Origin: Cycloclasticus pugetii PS-1
GTDB lineage: Bacteria > Pseudomonadota > Gammaproteobacteria > Methylococcales > Cycloclasticaceae
Direction of reading: 5' to 3'
Assembly (NCBI RefSeq): GCF_000384415.1
Contig: NZ_ARVU01000001.1
Location: 434,001-498,000, forward strand
Length of the DNA stretch: 64,000 nt
Shown: piece after piece, positions 28,283-39,184 of the stretch
Layout: each line of letters begins with the position of its first letter
Numbering within the stretch: position 1 is the first letter of the stretch
Program-made: the position numbers and the translations under genes
Notes under the pieces: generated by a model
Told to the model about the DNA's origin: nothing
Seen by the model: only the letters and a program-made list of their open reading frames with translations
The model's database searches: none

Positions 28283-29191
28283 TTATAGTTCGATATTCAT
28301 AGTGTCATACGACACCTCAATGCCGTGTTGGGTCAGTATATCGCGTTCCTCAGACTCTTCATTCAAAATAGGGTTAGTGTTGTTGATATGAATTAAAATT
28401 TTGCGCGGCTTTTCAAGGGTATCTAGAAACTCAATCATGCCACCTTTGCCAAATTGCGGTAAGTGCCCAATTTTTCTAGCCAATAAGGGTCTACCAACGG
28501 AAGCAAGTTCATCATCTGACCAGAAAGTACCATCAACCAATACACAATCAGCGTCCTTCATTGCTTGTTCAACGTGTGCTTCTATTTTACCTAATCCAGG
28601 TGCATAGAAGGTTGTTTTGCCGGTGGAGATTTGCCGAATAATCATACCGATATTATCTCCCTCGTGTGGGTCATTACGATGGGGTGAATAAGGCGGCGCT
28701 TTGCTTTTTAACGGCAAGGCGGTGAACTCTAAATCTTGAATATTGGGAATTATAAACGCATCACCATTTAATGGAATGATGTGCTCTTCAACACCACAAA
28801 AGTGTTCCAAAATGTTAAAAATTGGAAAACCGGTTGTTAGGTCTTGCCTTACCATCTCGGTACAATAAATGGTTAATGGGTCGCCTTCGCGTAAAATCAA
28901 TAACCCTGTAGCGTGATCAATTTGAGAATCAAACATCACAATGGCTTCAATACCGGTGCCACGTACTTTATTTTTTGGGTGTATTTCAGGAAAGCTCTCT
29001 AATTGAGCGCGAACGTCAGGCGACGCGTTAAATAAAGCCCAGTGTTCACCGTCAGATGAAACGGCAATGGAGGATTGGTTTCGTGCAGTGGCTTTAATCG
29101 TGCCTGCTCGAAGTGCCTTACAATTGGGGCAGCTACAATTCCATTGTGGAAAACCACCACCGGCACCTGAGCCTAAAATACGAATTTGCAT
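28283..29191 (-). CDS. pqqB: PQQ biosynthesis protein PqqB
   Basis: PqqB is a 302-residue metallo-beta-lactamase-like protein that hydroxylates a PQQ precursor. The N-terminus [17 protein letters not shown] with SCPNCKALR is diagnostic and includes the zinc-binding cysteines. The histidine motif is changed in this family to SQIDHATG, which is seen here. A terminator-like hairpin separates it from pqqA (29226-29253), so pqqB-E would be expressed by read-through at a lower level than pqqA. Confidence 0.97.
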   Translation of the reverse strand: MQIRILGSGAGGGFPQWNCSCPNCKALRAGTIKATARNQSSIAVSSDGEHWALFNASPDVRAQLESFPEIHPKNKVRGTGIEAIVMFDSQIDHATGLLILREGDPLTIYCTEMVRQDLTTGFPIFNILEHFCGVEEHIIPLNGDAFIIPNIQDLEFTALPLKSKAPPYSPHRNDPHEGDNIGMIIRQISTGKTTFYAPGLGKIEAHVEQAMKDADCVLVDGTFWSDDELASVGRPLLARKIGHLPQFGKGGMIEFLDTLEKPRKILIHINNTNPILNEESEERDILTQHGIEVSYDTMNIEL

Positions 29192-29225
29192 ATTAAATAA
29201 TGGACCTTAATGAGTGCTGATAAAT

Positions 29226-29253
29226 AAAAAAGGGGCTCCTATTGGAACCCCTT
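29226..29253 (-). terminator. attenuator-like hairpin between pqqA and pqqB
   Basis: On the minus strand, AAGGGGTTCC pairs with GGAGCCCCTT (one G-U pair) around an AATA loop, and a run of six T follows. It lies 22 bases after the pqqA stop and 35 bases before the pqqB start. A partial terminator here would keep PqqA peptide, a stoichiometric substrate, in excess over the enzymes. Confidence 0.8.
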
Positions 29254-29274
29254 GTGTATCTGTAAATTTGTTAT

Positions 29275-29349
29275 TTATCGGTTGTAAATGTACATCGTTA
29301 CTTCAAAACCGAAACGTAAGTCTTTGTATGTTGGCGTTTCCCACTTCAT
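29275..29349 (-). CDS. pqqA: PQQ precursor peptide PqqA
   Basis: This is a 24-residue peptide beginning MKWETPTYKDLRFGFE. The conserved Glu16 and Tyr20 (E-V-T-M-Y) are the residues fused into PQQ. It starts at ATG 29349, preceded by a GGAG ribosome binding site at good spacing. A TATAAT -10 candidate lies at 29385-29390 on the minus strand. It is followed by the hairpin at 29226-29253, then pqqB. Confidence 0.96.
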   Translation of the reverse strand: MKWETPTYKDLRFGFEVTMYIYNR

Positions 29350-29496
29350 GTTGGATCTCCTGCGGTTATATTTTTTTAATATTTATTATAATTAATGGTG
29401 CGCTGAATGAATCTAAGTATAAGTTTTCTGCGGCTGAATGCAAGTGCTTGTATTTCCTTGCTGTAAAGCATTACCGCGATTGTGTTTATCACTTAA

Positions 29497-29646
29497 AACG
29501 CTTGCCAGCTGCTCAAGCGTTATGAGGTAGCTGGGCACTACGCTGATTGCTCACTAGAATCGGCGAGTAAAGATGCTTTTATCGCGCTAGCTCATGATTT
29601 AGGGCAGGGGCATAGAGCTGCGCCTTACTTTTTTGCTAGTTGTTAG
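29497..29646 (+). other. possible decayed coding remnant, unrecognised
   Basis: Between pqqA and the PMP3 gene one plus-strand frame is open for about 50 codons, ending at 29644-29646 (...HDLGQGHRAAPYFFASC). It has no start codon. An overlapping frame ending at 29525 carries similarly protein-like residues (AAECKCLYFLAVKHYRDC). Together they look like a frameshifted gene, but I do not recognise the family and the frames may be chance. Confidence 0.2.
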
Positions 29647-29660
29647 ACGCGGGTATTAGC

Positions 29661-29822
29661 CTATTTTGTTACAAGCCATAAAGCATGAGCAACACCAGGA
29701 ATATAAAATACTAAACACAGCAGGATATTGATAATAAGGTCTTTGCCGGCCCCCTTTTTAAGAAATACAGCGATGGGGGGAAGGAATATAGCCAAAATTA
29801 TTTGTACGATTTTGTTATCCAT
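29661..29822 (-). CDS. PMP3/YqaE family small membrane protein
   Basis: This 53-residue protein has two hydrophobic helices. The first contains ILAIFLPPIAVFLKKG, the PMP3 family signature, and the second is DLIINILLCLVFYIPGVAHA followed by LWLV. Homologues (yeast Pmp3, YqaE, plant RCI2) affect membrane potential under salt and cold stress. ATG 29822 follows GAGG at good spacing. It stands alone between the pqq cluster and moeB. Confidence 0.9.
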   Translation of the reverse strand: MDNKIVQIILAIFLPPIAVFLKKGAGKDLIINILLCLVFYIPGVAHALWLVTK

Positions 29823-30083
29823 TTTATAACCTCAATTTAAAAATTTAGTTAACTTAACGGCCCAACCTTATCTATTTTAAGTGTCTAACAACCATTGTCG
29901 CTCAGTGGACAATCGTTAGTCGTATTAAGCCGCTTTATCCATATAGTATGTGTACGGTTTAAATAATAAAGCAATTTGAGTCGATGTGATAGGCGTGCCG
30001 TTGTTTTATGCGTCTTAGGCTATAAAAGGGCTAATGAAATGTCATTGGTTATGTTAATGTTTTTAATAAGCAATAGATTAGCT

Positions 30084-30830
30084 TTAAGAATTTGAGCAGG
30101 TAGGGCAATTTGGATTGCGAGGTAGTTGCATGCTCTGCCACTGCATTGATAGCGCATCAAGCAATAAAACGCGGCCTTGTAAGGATTGGCCGGCACCTGT
30201 GAGTACTTTAAGGGTTTCAAGCGCTTGTGTACTACCGATGATGCCAGTAATGGGTGCGATGACGCCATTTTCTGAACAGTTTTGAGCAACCGATCCGTCA
30301 CGTGGGTAGAGGCAGTTATAGCATGGGCAGGTTGCATCGCGGGCATCAAAGACGGAAATTTGCCCCTCAAACCGAATTGCCGCGCCAGAGACTAAGGGCG
30401 TTTTAGCGGCAACACAGGCATCGTTAATGGCAAAGCGGGTTTCAAAATTGTCACAGCAATCGACAACAATATCAGCGAATTCAACTTGTGCTAATAACTC
30501 ATCGCCTTCTAACTTTTTATTGATGGCGGTGATTTCAATCATGGGGTTGATTTGCTGAAAGGACTGTTTTGCTGATTCAACCTTTGGTTGACCAATGTGC
30601 TTAGTAGTGTGGGCGATTTGGCGTTGTAAATTAGATAGGTCTACTTCGTCAAAGTCACTAATGACCATGTGACCGATGCCAGCGGCAGCAAGGTAAAGTC
30701 CAACTGGGCTACCGAGACCGCCCATGCCGATGATAAGGACCCGTGCATCCAATAAAGCTTGTTGTCCTTCAATATCAATTGAAGGCAGCATGATTTGTCG
30801 GCTGTATCTAAGAAGTTGTTCGTCATTCAT
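30084..30830 (-). CDS. moeB: HesA/MoeB/ThiF family adenylyltransferase
   Basis: This 248-residue E1-like enzyme adenylates the C-terminal glycine of a small sulfur-carrier protein (MoaD for MoeB, ThiS for ThiF). The ATP site reads VLIIGMGGLGSPVGLYLAAAG. The catalytic Asp is in DCCDNFETRFAIND and the zinc pairs are CPCYNC and CPTC. MoeB and ThiF are hard to separate by eye. The MsrP gene in this window shows that the cell needs molybdopterin, and a ThiO gene is also present. I favour MoeB only by sequence feel. Confidence 0.8.
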   Translation of the reverse strand: MNDEQLLRYSRQIMLPSIDIEGQQALLDARVLIIGMGGLGSPVGLYLAAAGIGHMVISDFDEVDLSNLQRQIAHTTKHIGQPKVESAKQSFQQINPMIEITAINKKLEGDELLAQVEFADIVVDCCDNFETRFAINDACVAAKTPLVSGAAIRFEGQISVFDARDATCPCYNCLYPRDGSVAQNCSENGVIAPITGIIGSTQALETLKVLTGAGQSLQGRVLLLDALSMQWQSMQLPRNPNCPTCSNS

Positions 30831-31027
30831 GGTCAGCTGTATAGGTTATTGTTGCCAATAATTATGGTAACTGAGTTTTATGATTATTAACCATAAGTTT
30901 CGTAGAAGATAAGCAAAAGACGCTTATTTGTTGGTTCAGCAGGTAGGCTGAGGCGACAGTAGTTAAGCATTTTTATGCTGCAGTCTTCAAACTTTTAAAA
31001 AAGCCATAAAATTTTTCATATTATGGG

Positions 31028-31055
31028 GTTGATTTAGTTGAACATCACCCCATAT
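31028..31055 (+). promoter_or_regulatory. putative sigma32 promoter of groESL with palindromic leader
   Basis: CCCCATAT at 31048-31055 matches the heat-shock -10. GTTGATT at 31028-31034 is an approximate -35 with a 13-base spacer. Two palindromes follow or overlap: CCCCATA/TATGGGG around 31048-31063 and TAGCCAT/ATGGCTA at 31065-31079. No CIRCE element was found, so HrcA control is unlikely. Confidence 0.6.
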
Positions 31056-31110
31056 CTATGGGGCTAGCCATAATGGCTATATCAATATTAAACAATAGGA
31101 GATTCAATAA

Positions 31111-31398
31111 ATGAACTTACGTCCATTAGGTGATCGCGTCATTATTAAACGCGTTGAAGAAGAAGCGGTTAGTGCAGGCGGTATCGTGCTTCCAGATTCG
31201 GCAAAAGAAAAACCAAGTCAAGGCAACATTGTTGCTGTGGGTAATGGTGCTATCAATAGTAAAGGTGATGTTCAGCCGATGTCTGTAAAGGTTGGCGATA
31301 ACGTGATGTTTGGCAAATATTCCGGTACTGAAGTTGAAGTAGGCGGTGAAGAATTATTGGTGATGAGCGAAGGCGACATCATTGCAGTTGTTGAATAA
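31111..31398 (+). CDS. groES: co-chaperonin GroES
   Basis: This 95-residue subunit of the heptameric lid closes the GroEL folding chamber. [15 protein letters not shown], the mobile loop region ([12 protein letters not shown]-like: [18 protein letters not shown]) and [18 protein letters not shown] are typical. The ribosome binding site AGGAG is 9 bases before the ATG. groEL follows after 32 bases. Confidence 0.99.
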   Translation: MNLRPLGDRVIIKRVEEEAVSAGGIVLPDSAKEKPSQGNIVAVGNGAINSKGDVQPMSVKVGDNVMFGKYSGTEVEVGGEELLVMSEGDIIAVVE

Positions 31399-31403
31399 TT
31401 TAA

Positions 31404-33092
<1,689 letters not shown>

Positions 33093-33132
33093 ATCATCCG
33101 CATATTTCGCTAATACTGGTTCGTAGCGTTTT

Positions 33133-33169
33133 AAAAAGCCTGAAAGTGGTTCACTTTCAGGCTTTTTTT
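33133..33169 (+). terminator. rho-independent terminator of groESL
   Basis: The stem AAAAAGCCTGAAAGTG at 33133-33148 is exactly complementary to 33152-33167, with a three-base loop and a run of seven T. Confidence 0.95.
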
Positions 33170-33309
33170 ATGCTTAAGCGGTTAAAAAAGTGCTGTGAGT
33201 AGACGTAGAAGCCTTTAGAGCCTAGGTCTAAAGCTTTTTAAAATTGTCTGGCTCTTCCCTGCTTTAAATTTTTCTTGATTCTTCCCTTTACCGAAAACAA
33301 GCCTGTGTT

Positions 33310-34371
33310 TTAGCTTACCTGTGAAACCAACGGATAATCGGTATAACCTTTGCTGCTTGAGGCATAAAAGGTTGTTGGGTCAGGTGTGTTGAGAGGGGCG
33401 TTGTTTCGAAACCTTTCTACCAGATCCGGGTTCGCAATATAGAGTTGGCCAAAGGCGACTGCATCTGCTTGATTTGAGTTTAATACAGCACTGGCGCTTT
33501 CTTTTGTGAACCCTTGGTTGGCAATGTAAACGCCGCCAAAAGCTTTTTTTAATGTAGGGCCGAACCAATCATCACTGTAGGCCTCGCGCGAGCAGATAAA
33601 GGCAATTTTTCGTTTACCCAGCTCTTTTGCAACATAGCTAAAGGTGCCTAGTAAGTTGGAATCGCCCATGTCGTGTGCATCCCCTTTTGGAGCCAAGTGC
33701 ATCCCCACTTTGTCTGCACCCCAGACGGAAATAACAGCATCGGTCACGTCCAACATAAATCGAGCACGATTTTCTATACTGCCACCGTATATATCTGTTC
33801 TATGGTTGGTGCTGTCCTGAAGAAACTGGTCCAGTAAGTAACCATTCGCACCATGAATTTCTACGCCATCAAAGCCTGCCTTTTTAGCGTTTTCAGCCCC
33901 AGTGCGAAACTGCTCTACGATGTCTTGGATCTCATTTAGTTCCAACGCATGTGGTGTGACAAAAGGTTTTTCTGGGCGAATTAAACTAACGTGGCCTTTG
34001 GGTTGAATGGCGCTAGGGGCCAGTGGTAATTGACCATCGAGGAACATCGGGTCAGAGATTCGCCCAACATGCCATAATTGCATAATGATTCTTCCGCCTG
34101 CTGAATGTACCGAGTCGGTAACCTTTTTCCAAGCTTCAACCTGTTCATCGGACCAAATGCCGGGTGTGTCTGCGTAGCCAACGCCCATGGGTGAGACGGC
34201 TGTCGCTTCGCTGATAATTAAACCAGCTGAGCTGCGTTGTACATAATACTCAATCATCAATTCGTTAGGAATACGGCTGCTTCCTGAACGTGAGCGGGTA
34301 AGGGGGGACATGATAATACGGTTTGGTAGCTCAAGCGCACCAACCTTTATGGGGTCAAATAAATCAGCCAT
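33310..34371 (-). CDS. nemA: old yellow enzyme family ene-reductase (NemA-like)
   Basis: This is a 353-residue FMN/NAD(P)H flavoenzyme that reduces activated double bonds and often nitro or maleimide compounds. The N-terminus ADLFDPIKVGALELPNRI, the MQLWHVGRISDP segment, DGVEIHGANGYLLDQFLQD (His-Gly-Ala-Asn substrate motif) and RTDIYGGSIENRARF are NemA/OYE class I landmarks. ATG 34371 follows AGGAG by six bases. Electrophile stress is the usual inducer; no nemR-type regulator is adjacent. Confidence 0.9.
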   Translation of the reverse strand: MADLFDPIKVGALELPNRIIMSPLTRSRSGSSRIPNELMIEYYVQRSSAGLIISEATAVSPMGVGYADTPGIWSDEQVEAWKKVTDSVHSAGGRIIMQLWHVGRISDPMFLDGQLPLAPSAIQPKGHVSLIRPEKPFVTPHALELNEIQDIVEQFRTGAENAKKAGFDGVEIHGANGYLLDQFLQDSTNHRTDIYGGSIENRARFMLDVTDAVISVWGADKVGMHLAPKGDAHDMGDSNLLGTFSYVAKELGKRKIAFICSREAYSDDWFGPTLKKAFGGVYIANQGFTKESASAVLNSNQADAVAFGQLYIANPDLVERFRNNAPLNTPDPTTFYASSSKGYTDYPLVSQVS

Positions 34372-34725
34372 CTGTTTCTCCTGATAAGGTGAGTAATCGG
34401 TTTTAAAAGATTTTAGCATTGTTCAAAGCGATTAAATAAAACTTACAGCACGCTTTGCTAGCTTGTTTGTTAGCATTAATGCTGTTTTTGAGGGCTACCA
34501 AGGTTGATTTAACAGTCGGTTATTTAAATCGACAAGGCGTTATTTTCAATGAAAAAATGAGGAGCGGCAATTTCTTGTAGAAAGCAGTTCTCAAAGATAT
34601 CAGGCTTTCGTTGATTCAGGCCATACTGCTTTATAGGTCAAGCTAATAGAGAGTGGTTTCGCTTAAGCAAAACCCAAGGGAGTGATACACTTCGCTTGTT
34701 GAATATTACTTGGAGAGGTAGATGT
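34372..34725. other. intergenic region with no gene seen
   Basis: This is about 350 bases between the divergent nemA and yebC genes. There is a small palindrome AGCATTAATGCT near 34472-34483. I found no open frame with coding character and no recognisable RNA. It should hold the promoters of both flanking genes. Confidence 0.4.
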
Positions 34726-35472
34726 ATGGCGGGTCATAGTAAGTGGGCGAATATTCGTTTTCGTAAAGGCGCACAAGATGCGAAACGAGGCAAATTATTT
34801 ACTAAGCTTATTCGTGAAATCACCGTTGCAACCAAAGCAGCAGGCCCTGACCCAGATAATAACCCTCGATTAAGAGCCGCTGTAGACAAAGGCCTATCTA
34901 ATAATATGAAGCGGGACACCATCGAGACGGCGATTAAAAAAGGCAGTGGTACAACTGATTCAGAGAATTTCGATGAGATCCGTTATGAAGGGTATGGTCC
35001 TGCAGGAATAGCGATTATCGTCGATTGTTTAACCGATAATAAGAATAGAACGGTTGCTGAAGTGCGTCACGCCTTTAGTAAAGCAGGTGGTAACTTAGGG
35101 ACCAGTGGATCGGTTGATTACATGTTTCAAAAACTTGGCGTGATTAGCTTGTCGAGTCAGTTAGATGAAGATCGTTTGATGGATGCCGCTATAGAGGCGG
35201 GTGCGGATGACGTTATTACACATGATGACGGATCGTTTGAGGTGTTGACGCCAGCAGAAGATTTTATGATGGTGCGTGATGCCTTGGTTGAATCGGGTTT
35301 TCCGTATGAGCATGCCGAGGTAACGTTGCGGGCAGATAATTTATCGCCGGTGAATGAAAAAGATGCCGAAAAGGTATTGCGATTGTTAGATGTGTTGGAG
35401 GATTTGGACGATGTGCAAAACGTTTATTCAAATGCAGATTATCCAGATGAAATAATGAACAGCGCTGAGTAA
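34726..35472 (+). CDS. yebC: YebC/PmpR family DNA-binding regulatory protein
   Basis: This is a 248-residue protein of the TACO1/YebC family. The N-terminus [19 protein letters not shown] is diagnostic. Internal motifs include [19 protein letters not shown] and [12 protein letters not shown]. Members bind DNA as regulators and are now also linked to ribosomes and proline-rich peptide translation. ATG 34726 follows GAGAGG at good spacing. It starts the conserved yebC-ruvC-ruvA-ruvB block. Confidence 0.96.
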   Translation: MAGHSKWANIRFRKGAQDAKRGKLFTKLIREITVATKAAGPDPDNNPRLRAAVDKGLSNNMKRDTIETAIKKGSGTTDSENFDEIRYEGYGPAGIAIIVDCLTDNKNRTVAEVRHAFSKAGGNLGTSGSVDYMFQKLGVISLSSQLDEDRLMDAAIEAGADDVITHDDGSFEVLTPAEDFMMVRDALVESGFPYEHAEVTLRADNLSPVNEKDAEKVLRLLDVLEDLDDVQNVYSNADYPDEIMNSAE

Positions 35473-35482
35473 GTATAGTTAG

Positions 35483-35977
35483 ATGCGAATACTAGGTATT
35501 GATCCGGGCTCTAGAACCACAGGTTATGGTGTTATAGAGGTGTCTGGGCGAGAAGTTAAATACGTCGATAGTGGGTGTATACGAACCGGTGGTGGTGCAC
35601 TACCTGACAGGTTAAAAAAAATATACCTTGGTGTTCGTGAAATAATGCAGCATTATCAACCCCAAGAAATGGCGGTAGAGCAAGTTTTTATGGGGCGTAA
35701 TGCCGATTCGGCGTTGAAGTTAGGGCAAGCTAGAGCCTCAGCAATTTGTGCGGTATTTGATCATGATATTAAAGTGTTTGAATACGCAGCACGTCAGATC
35801 AAACAAGCACTGGTTGGTAGAGGCAGTGCCGATAAAACACAGGTTCAACACATGGTTAAAATTTTATTAAAGCTACAAGGCGACCCGCAAATGGATGCCA
35901 GTGATGCGTTAGCAGTGGCGTTGTGTCATTTCCATACGGATCAAACAAATCAAGCAACTTCGAAGGTGTTTGCATGA
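35483..35977 (+). CDS. ruvC: crossover junction endodeoxyribonuclease RuvC
   Basis: RuvC cuts Holliday junctions symmetrically. The 164-residue protein keeps the acidic catalytic residues: Asp in [13 protein letters not shown], Glu in [14 protein letters not shown], and the Asp pair near [12 protein letters not shown]. Its stop overlaps the ruvA start in ATGA. Confidence 0.98.
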   Translation: MRILGIDPGSRTTGYGVIEVSGREVKYVDSGCIRTGGGALPDRLKKIYLGVREIMQHYQPQEMAVEQVFMGRNADSALKLGQARASAICAVFDHDIKVFEYAARQIKQALVGRGSADKTQVQHMVKILLKLQGDPQMDASDALAVALCHFHTDQTNQATSKVFA

Positions 35978-36573
35978 TTGGTTTTTTACGTGGCACGGTA
36001 GACGAAAAGCAAGCGCCACATGTTGTGATAGATGTAAATGGGGTGGGTTACGATGTTGAAACACCTATGTCGAGCTTCTTTAACCTACCAGCATTAGGCG
36101 AGACAGTATCTCTCCGGACTCATCTTGTCGTTCGAGAGGATGCCCATGTATTGTATGGTTTTTTAACGGAGCAAGAACGGGCGTTATTTAGAAGCCTGAT
36201 TAAAGTAAATGGAGTGGGCCCTAAAGTTGCCTTGGGTATTTTATCAGGCGTGAGCGTTAGTGATTTTTGTTTGTGGGTGAGTGATAGCAATGTAGCCGCT
36301 CTAGTGCGTTTACCCGGTATAGGCAAAAAAACGGCGGAACGATTAGTGATTGATATGCGTGATCGTTTGCCAGAGGAAACAGTTACGACCACGCCACCAC
36401 CGTTGGGCGTGTTGATGCAAAAAACATCAGCTGTTGAAGAAGCGATTAGCGCTTTAGTGGCGTTAGGCTATAAACCGCAAGATGCTGAAAAGCGTGCACG
36501 AGCCGTAGCCAGTGATGATGCTAGCAGTGAACAAATTATTCGTTCTGCCTTACAATCAGCCGCAAAGAAATAA
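35974..36573 (+). CDS. ruvA: Holliday junction DNA helicase RuvA
   Basis: RuvA is the junction-binding tetramer. The 199-residue protein has an N-terminal OB fold ([13 protein letters not shown]), two helix-hairpin-helix motifs ([16 protein letters not shown] and [16 protein letters not shown]) and a C-terminal domain III that contacts RuvB ([17 protein letters not shown]). The ATG at 35974 overlaps ruvC; longer in-frame starts inside ruvC are not family-like. Confidence 0.98.
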   Translation: MIGFLRGTVDEKQAPHVVIDVNGVGYDVETPMSSFFNLPALGETVSLRTHLVVREDAHVLYGFLTEQERALFRSLIKVNGVGPKVALGILSGVSVSDFCLWVSDSNVAALVRLPGIGKKTAERLVIDMRDRLPEETVTTTPPPLGVLMQKTSAVEEAISALVALGYKPQDAEKRARAVASDDASSEQIIRSALQSAAKK

Positions 36574-36584
36574 AAGTAACCGAC

Positions 36585-37631
36585 ATGATAGAAAGCGATC
36601 GACTCATTAGTTCTGACAACTTGCTGGATGATGAAGCAATAGACCGAGCTATTAGACCTAAAACCTTAACGGATTATATTGGTCAGCCGGCAATCCGTGA
36701 GCAGATGGAAATTTTCATGTCAGCTGCTAGGTCACGTTCAGAAGCGCTAGACCATGTACTGATTTTTGGCCCACCGGGCTTAGGTAAAACCACCTTGTCA
36801 CACATCATCGCCAATGAAATGGGGGTGAACTTACGTCAAACATCTGGCCCTGTGTTGGAAAAGGCCGGTGATTTGGCTGCGCTACTAACTAATCTTGAAG
36901 AAGGCGATGTATTATTTATTGATGAAATTCATCGCCTAAGCCCTGTGGTAGAAGAAATCTTGTACCCAGCGATGGAAGATTATCAGCTAGATATTATGAT
37001 AGGTGAAGGTCCAGCAGCGCGTTCAATTAAGCTGGATTTGCCTCAGTTTACTCTAGTGGGAGCGACTACTAGAGCTGGATTGTTAACCTCACCATTACGT
37101 GATCGGTTTGGTATTACGCAGCGTTTAGAGTTTTATAATGATGCCGATTTATCACACATTGTTCAGCGTTCAATGGATATATTGGCCTTGCGGTCAGACG
37201 CTGAGGGGGCTAGAGAAATTGCCGTAAGATCACGAGGAACACCGCGCATTGCAAACCGCCTGTTAAGACGTGTTAGGGACTATGCGGATGTCAAAGGTGA
37301 TGGTGTGATTACGGCGGATATAGCAAATAAAGCGTTGTCGATGTTAGAGGTGGATAAAAGCGGATTTGATAAATTAGATCGCCGCTTATTAAATACCTTA
37401 GTGGATACGTTTGATGGTGGTCCAGTGGGTGTAGATAGTTTGGCCGCTGCATTAAGTGAAGAACGAGGCACGGTTGAAGATGTGTTAGAGCCCTACCTTA
37501 TTCAAAAAGGTTATATTATGCGAACGCCTCGTGGTCGAATGGCAACACGTCATGCCTATGAACACTTGGGCTTAAAGGCACCGAATAAATTGAACATAGA
37601 TGCAGACGATACAGTGTCTGAGGCAGAGTAG
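36585..37631 (+). CDS. ruvB: Holliday junction branch migration ATPase RuvB
   Basis: RuvB is the 348-residue AAA+ motor that drives branch migration with RuvA. Walker A is [13 protein letters not shown], Walker B is [10 protein letters not shown], sensor 1 is [11 protein letters not shown] and the arginine-finger region is [10 protein letters not shown]. The C-terminal winged helix includes [15 protein letters not shown]. It starts 11 bases after ruvA. Confidence 0.99.
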   Translation: MIESDRLISSDNLLDDEAIDRAIRPKTLTDYIGQPAIREQMEIFMSAARSRSEALDHVLIFGPPGLGKTTLSHIIANEMGVNLRQTSGPVLEKAGDLAALLTNLEEGDVLFIDEIHRLSPVVEEILYPAMEDYQLDIMIGEGPAARSIKLDLPQFTLVGATTRAGLLTSPLRDRFGITQRLEFYNDADLSHIVQRSMDILALRSDAEGAREIAVRSRGTPRIANRLLRRVRDYADVKGDGVITADIANKALSMLEVDKSGFDKLDRRLLNTLVDTFDGGPVGVDSLAAALSEERGTVEDVLEPYLIQKGYIMRTPRGRMATRHAYEHLGLKAPNKLNIDADDTVSEAE

Positions 37632-37655
37632 GGTCAGCTGATCCAATAGCAATAT

Positions 37656-38066
37656 ATGATGCACGATAATCATCAATGGCCAATACGTATTTATTACGAA
37701 GATACGGATATGCAAGGGATTGTGTATTACGCTAATTACTTGAAATACTTGGAACGAGCACGGACGGAGTTTTTGCGTAGCAATGGCTTTGAACAAGATG
37801 TATTGATAAGCGAACAAAATGTCGCATTTGCAGTAAGGGCGGTTCAAATGGATTACTTGAAGCCAGCAAAGTTTAATGATAATTTGCTGGTGCTTACACA
37901 AATAGCAACATTAAAACGTGCCTCATTAGTTTTTCAGCAAGCAATTGTGCGGGCAGACAATAACCGTGAAATAATAAACAAAGCCGTTATAAAGGTGGCT
38001 TGCCTTGATGCGCAAAGTATGAAAGTCAAAGCCATTCCACAACAAATGATTGAGCAATTAACATGA
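37656..38066 (+). CDS. ybgC: Tol-Pal associated acyl-CoA thioesterase YbgC
   Basis: This 136-residue hotdog thioesterase has IRIYYEDTDMQGIVYYANYL, including the catalytic Asp, followed by YLERARTEFLRSNG. It hydrolyses short acyl-CoA esters and interacts with acyl carrier protein. It begins the tol-pal cluster and overlaps tolQ by four bases (ATGA). Two successive ATG codons (37656, 37659) could serve as start. Confidence 0.95.
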   Translation: MMHDNHQWPIRIYYEDTDMQGIVYYANYLKYLERARTEFLRSNGFEQDVLISEQNVAFAVRAVQMDYLKPAKFNDNLLVLTQIATLKRASLVFQQAIVRADNNREIINKAVIKVACLDAQSMKVKAIPQQMIEQLT

Positions 38067-38764
38067 CAAATGATTTATCCATCGTTCACCTGATAACACA
38101 AGCGGGGCCCATCGTAAAACTGGTGATGTTGATGTTAGTTGTGGCCTCCGTTATTTCGTGGACCTTTATTTTTGCAAAATACAAAGAATTTCAATCTGCA
38201 TTTAAGGTAACTAATACATTTGAAAAGCGGTTTTGGTCTGGGATTGATCTTAATGAATTATCGCGCCAAATAGGTTCGGCTCACCATAGCCGATGTGGTA
38301 TGGAGAGCATTTTTCATATGGGCTTTCAAGAGTATAAGCGTCTGAAAGAACAATCTGGCATGGAGCCGATGCATGTTGTTGAAGGTGCACGCCGTGCAAT
38401 GCAGGCTCAGTACACACGAGAAATGGATGTGCTAGATAACCATCTACCTTTTTTAGCGACAGTCGGCTCAACAAGTCCATACGTTGGTTTGTTTGGTACG
38501 GTATGGGGCATTATGAGCTCATTTCAAGCATTAGGTAATATGAAGCAAGCAACATTGGCCTTAGTGGCACCAGGTATTTCAGAAGCGCTGGTGGCGACGG
38601 CAATGGGTTTGTTTGCGGCCATTCCAGCGGTTGTTGCATATAATCGGTTTTCAAACAATGCTGACCGCTTGGCCACACGTTACGAAACATTTATGGACGA
38701 TTTTACAACCGTGTTGCAACGCCAGGCACATGTCAGCATGAATGAGAAAAGCAGTGGCTCGTAG
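38063..38764 (+). CDS. tolQ: Tol-Pal protein TolQ
   Basis: TolQ is the 233-residue inner-membrane stator of the Tol motor, a MotA/ExbB-family protein. It has one N-terminal helix (about residues 16-38) and two later helices in the ExbB-like core (TVGSTSPYVGLFGTVWGIM and EALVATAMGLFAAIPAVVAYN). With TolR it uses proton flow to energise TolA for outer-membrane constriction. It overlaps tolR by 23 bases. Confidence 0.98.
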   Translation: MTNDLSIVHLITQAGPIVKLVMLMLVVASVISWTFIFAKYKEFQSAFKVTNTFEKRFWSGIDLNELSRQIGSAHHSRCGMESIFHMGFQEYKRLKEQSGMEPMHVVEGARRAMQAQYTREMDVLDNHLPFLATVGSTSPYVGLFGTVWGIMSSFQALGNMKQATLALVAPGISEALVATAMGLFAAIPAVVAYNRFSNNADRLATRYETFMDDFTTVLQRQAHVSMNEKSSGS

Positions 38765-39173
38765 CACAAAACGTCGGCCGATGGCTGAAATTAATGTGGT
38801 GCCTTATATCGACGTTATGTTGGTATTACTGATTATTTTTATGATTACCGCGCCACTTATTCAACAAGGTGTAGAAATTGATTTGCCGCAAGCCGATGCT
38901 GAGCAGGTTGACGATGATAATATTCAACCATTAGTCGTAACAGTAGATCAGCAAGGGCAATATTATTTAGACGTAGGTGAAAAGACGGATGAGCCAATTT
39001 CAACAGACACCTTACAAATTAAAGTAGCAGCTGTCTTACGTAATAAACCTAAAACGCCGGTGATGATACGGGGTGATAAAGGCGTGCTATATGGTGAAGT
39101 GGTACGAGCAATGACTAGCTTGCAAGCTGCAGGAGTACCAAGCATTGGTCTGCTAACGGACCCAAATCAATAA
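38742..39173 (+). CDS. tolR: Tol-Pal protein TolR
   Basis: This 143-residue ExbD-family protein has a single membrane helix, VPYIDVMLVLLIIFMITAPL, carrying the conserved proton-path Asp. A periplasmic domain ends VRAMTSLQAAGVPSIGLLTD. The ATG at 38742 lies within the end of tolQ. Confidence 0.97.
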   Translation: MRKAVARSTKRRPMAEINVVPYIDVMLVLLIIFMITAPLIQQGVEIDLPQADAEQVDDDNIQPLVVTVDQQGQYYLDVGEKTDEPISTDTLQIKVAAVLRNKPKTPVMIRGDKGVLYGEVVRAMTSLQAAGVPSIGLLTDPNQ

Positions 39174-39184
39174 CAACAATAACG

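Noticed and set aside
29214-29525. 103-codon plus-strand frame covering pqqA
   Set aside because: The minus-strand pqqA peptide, its ribosome binding site and the terminator explain this DNA; the plus frame begins in the terminator.
31000-31110. CIRCE operator upstream of groES
   Set aside because: Neither TTAGCACTC nor its complement occurs; only unrelated palindromes are present.
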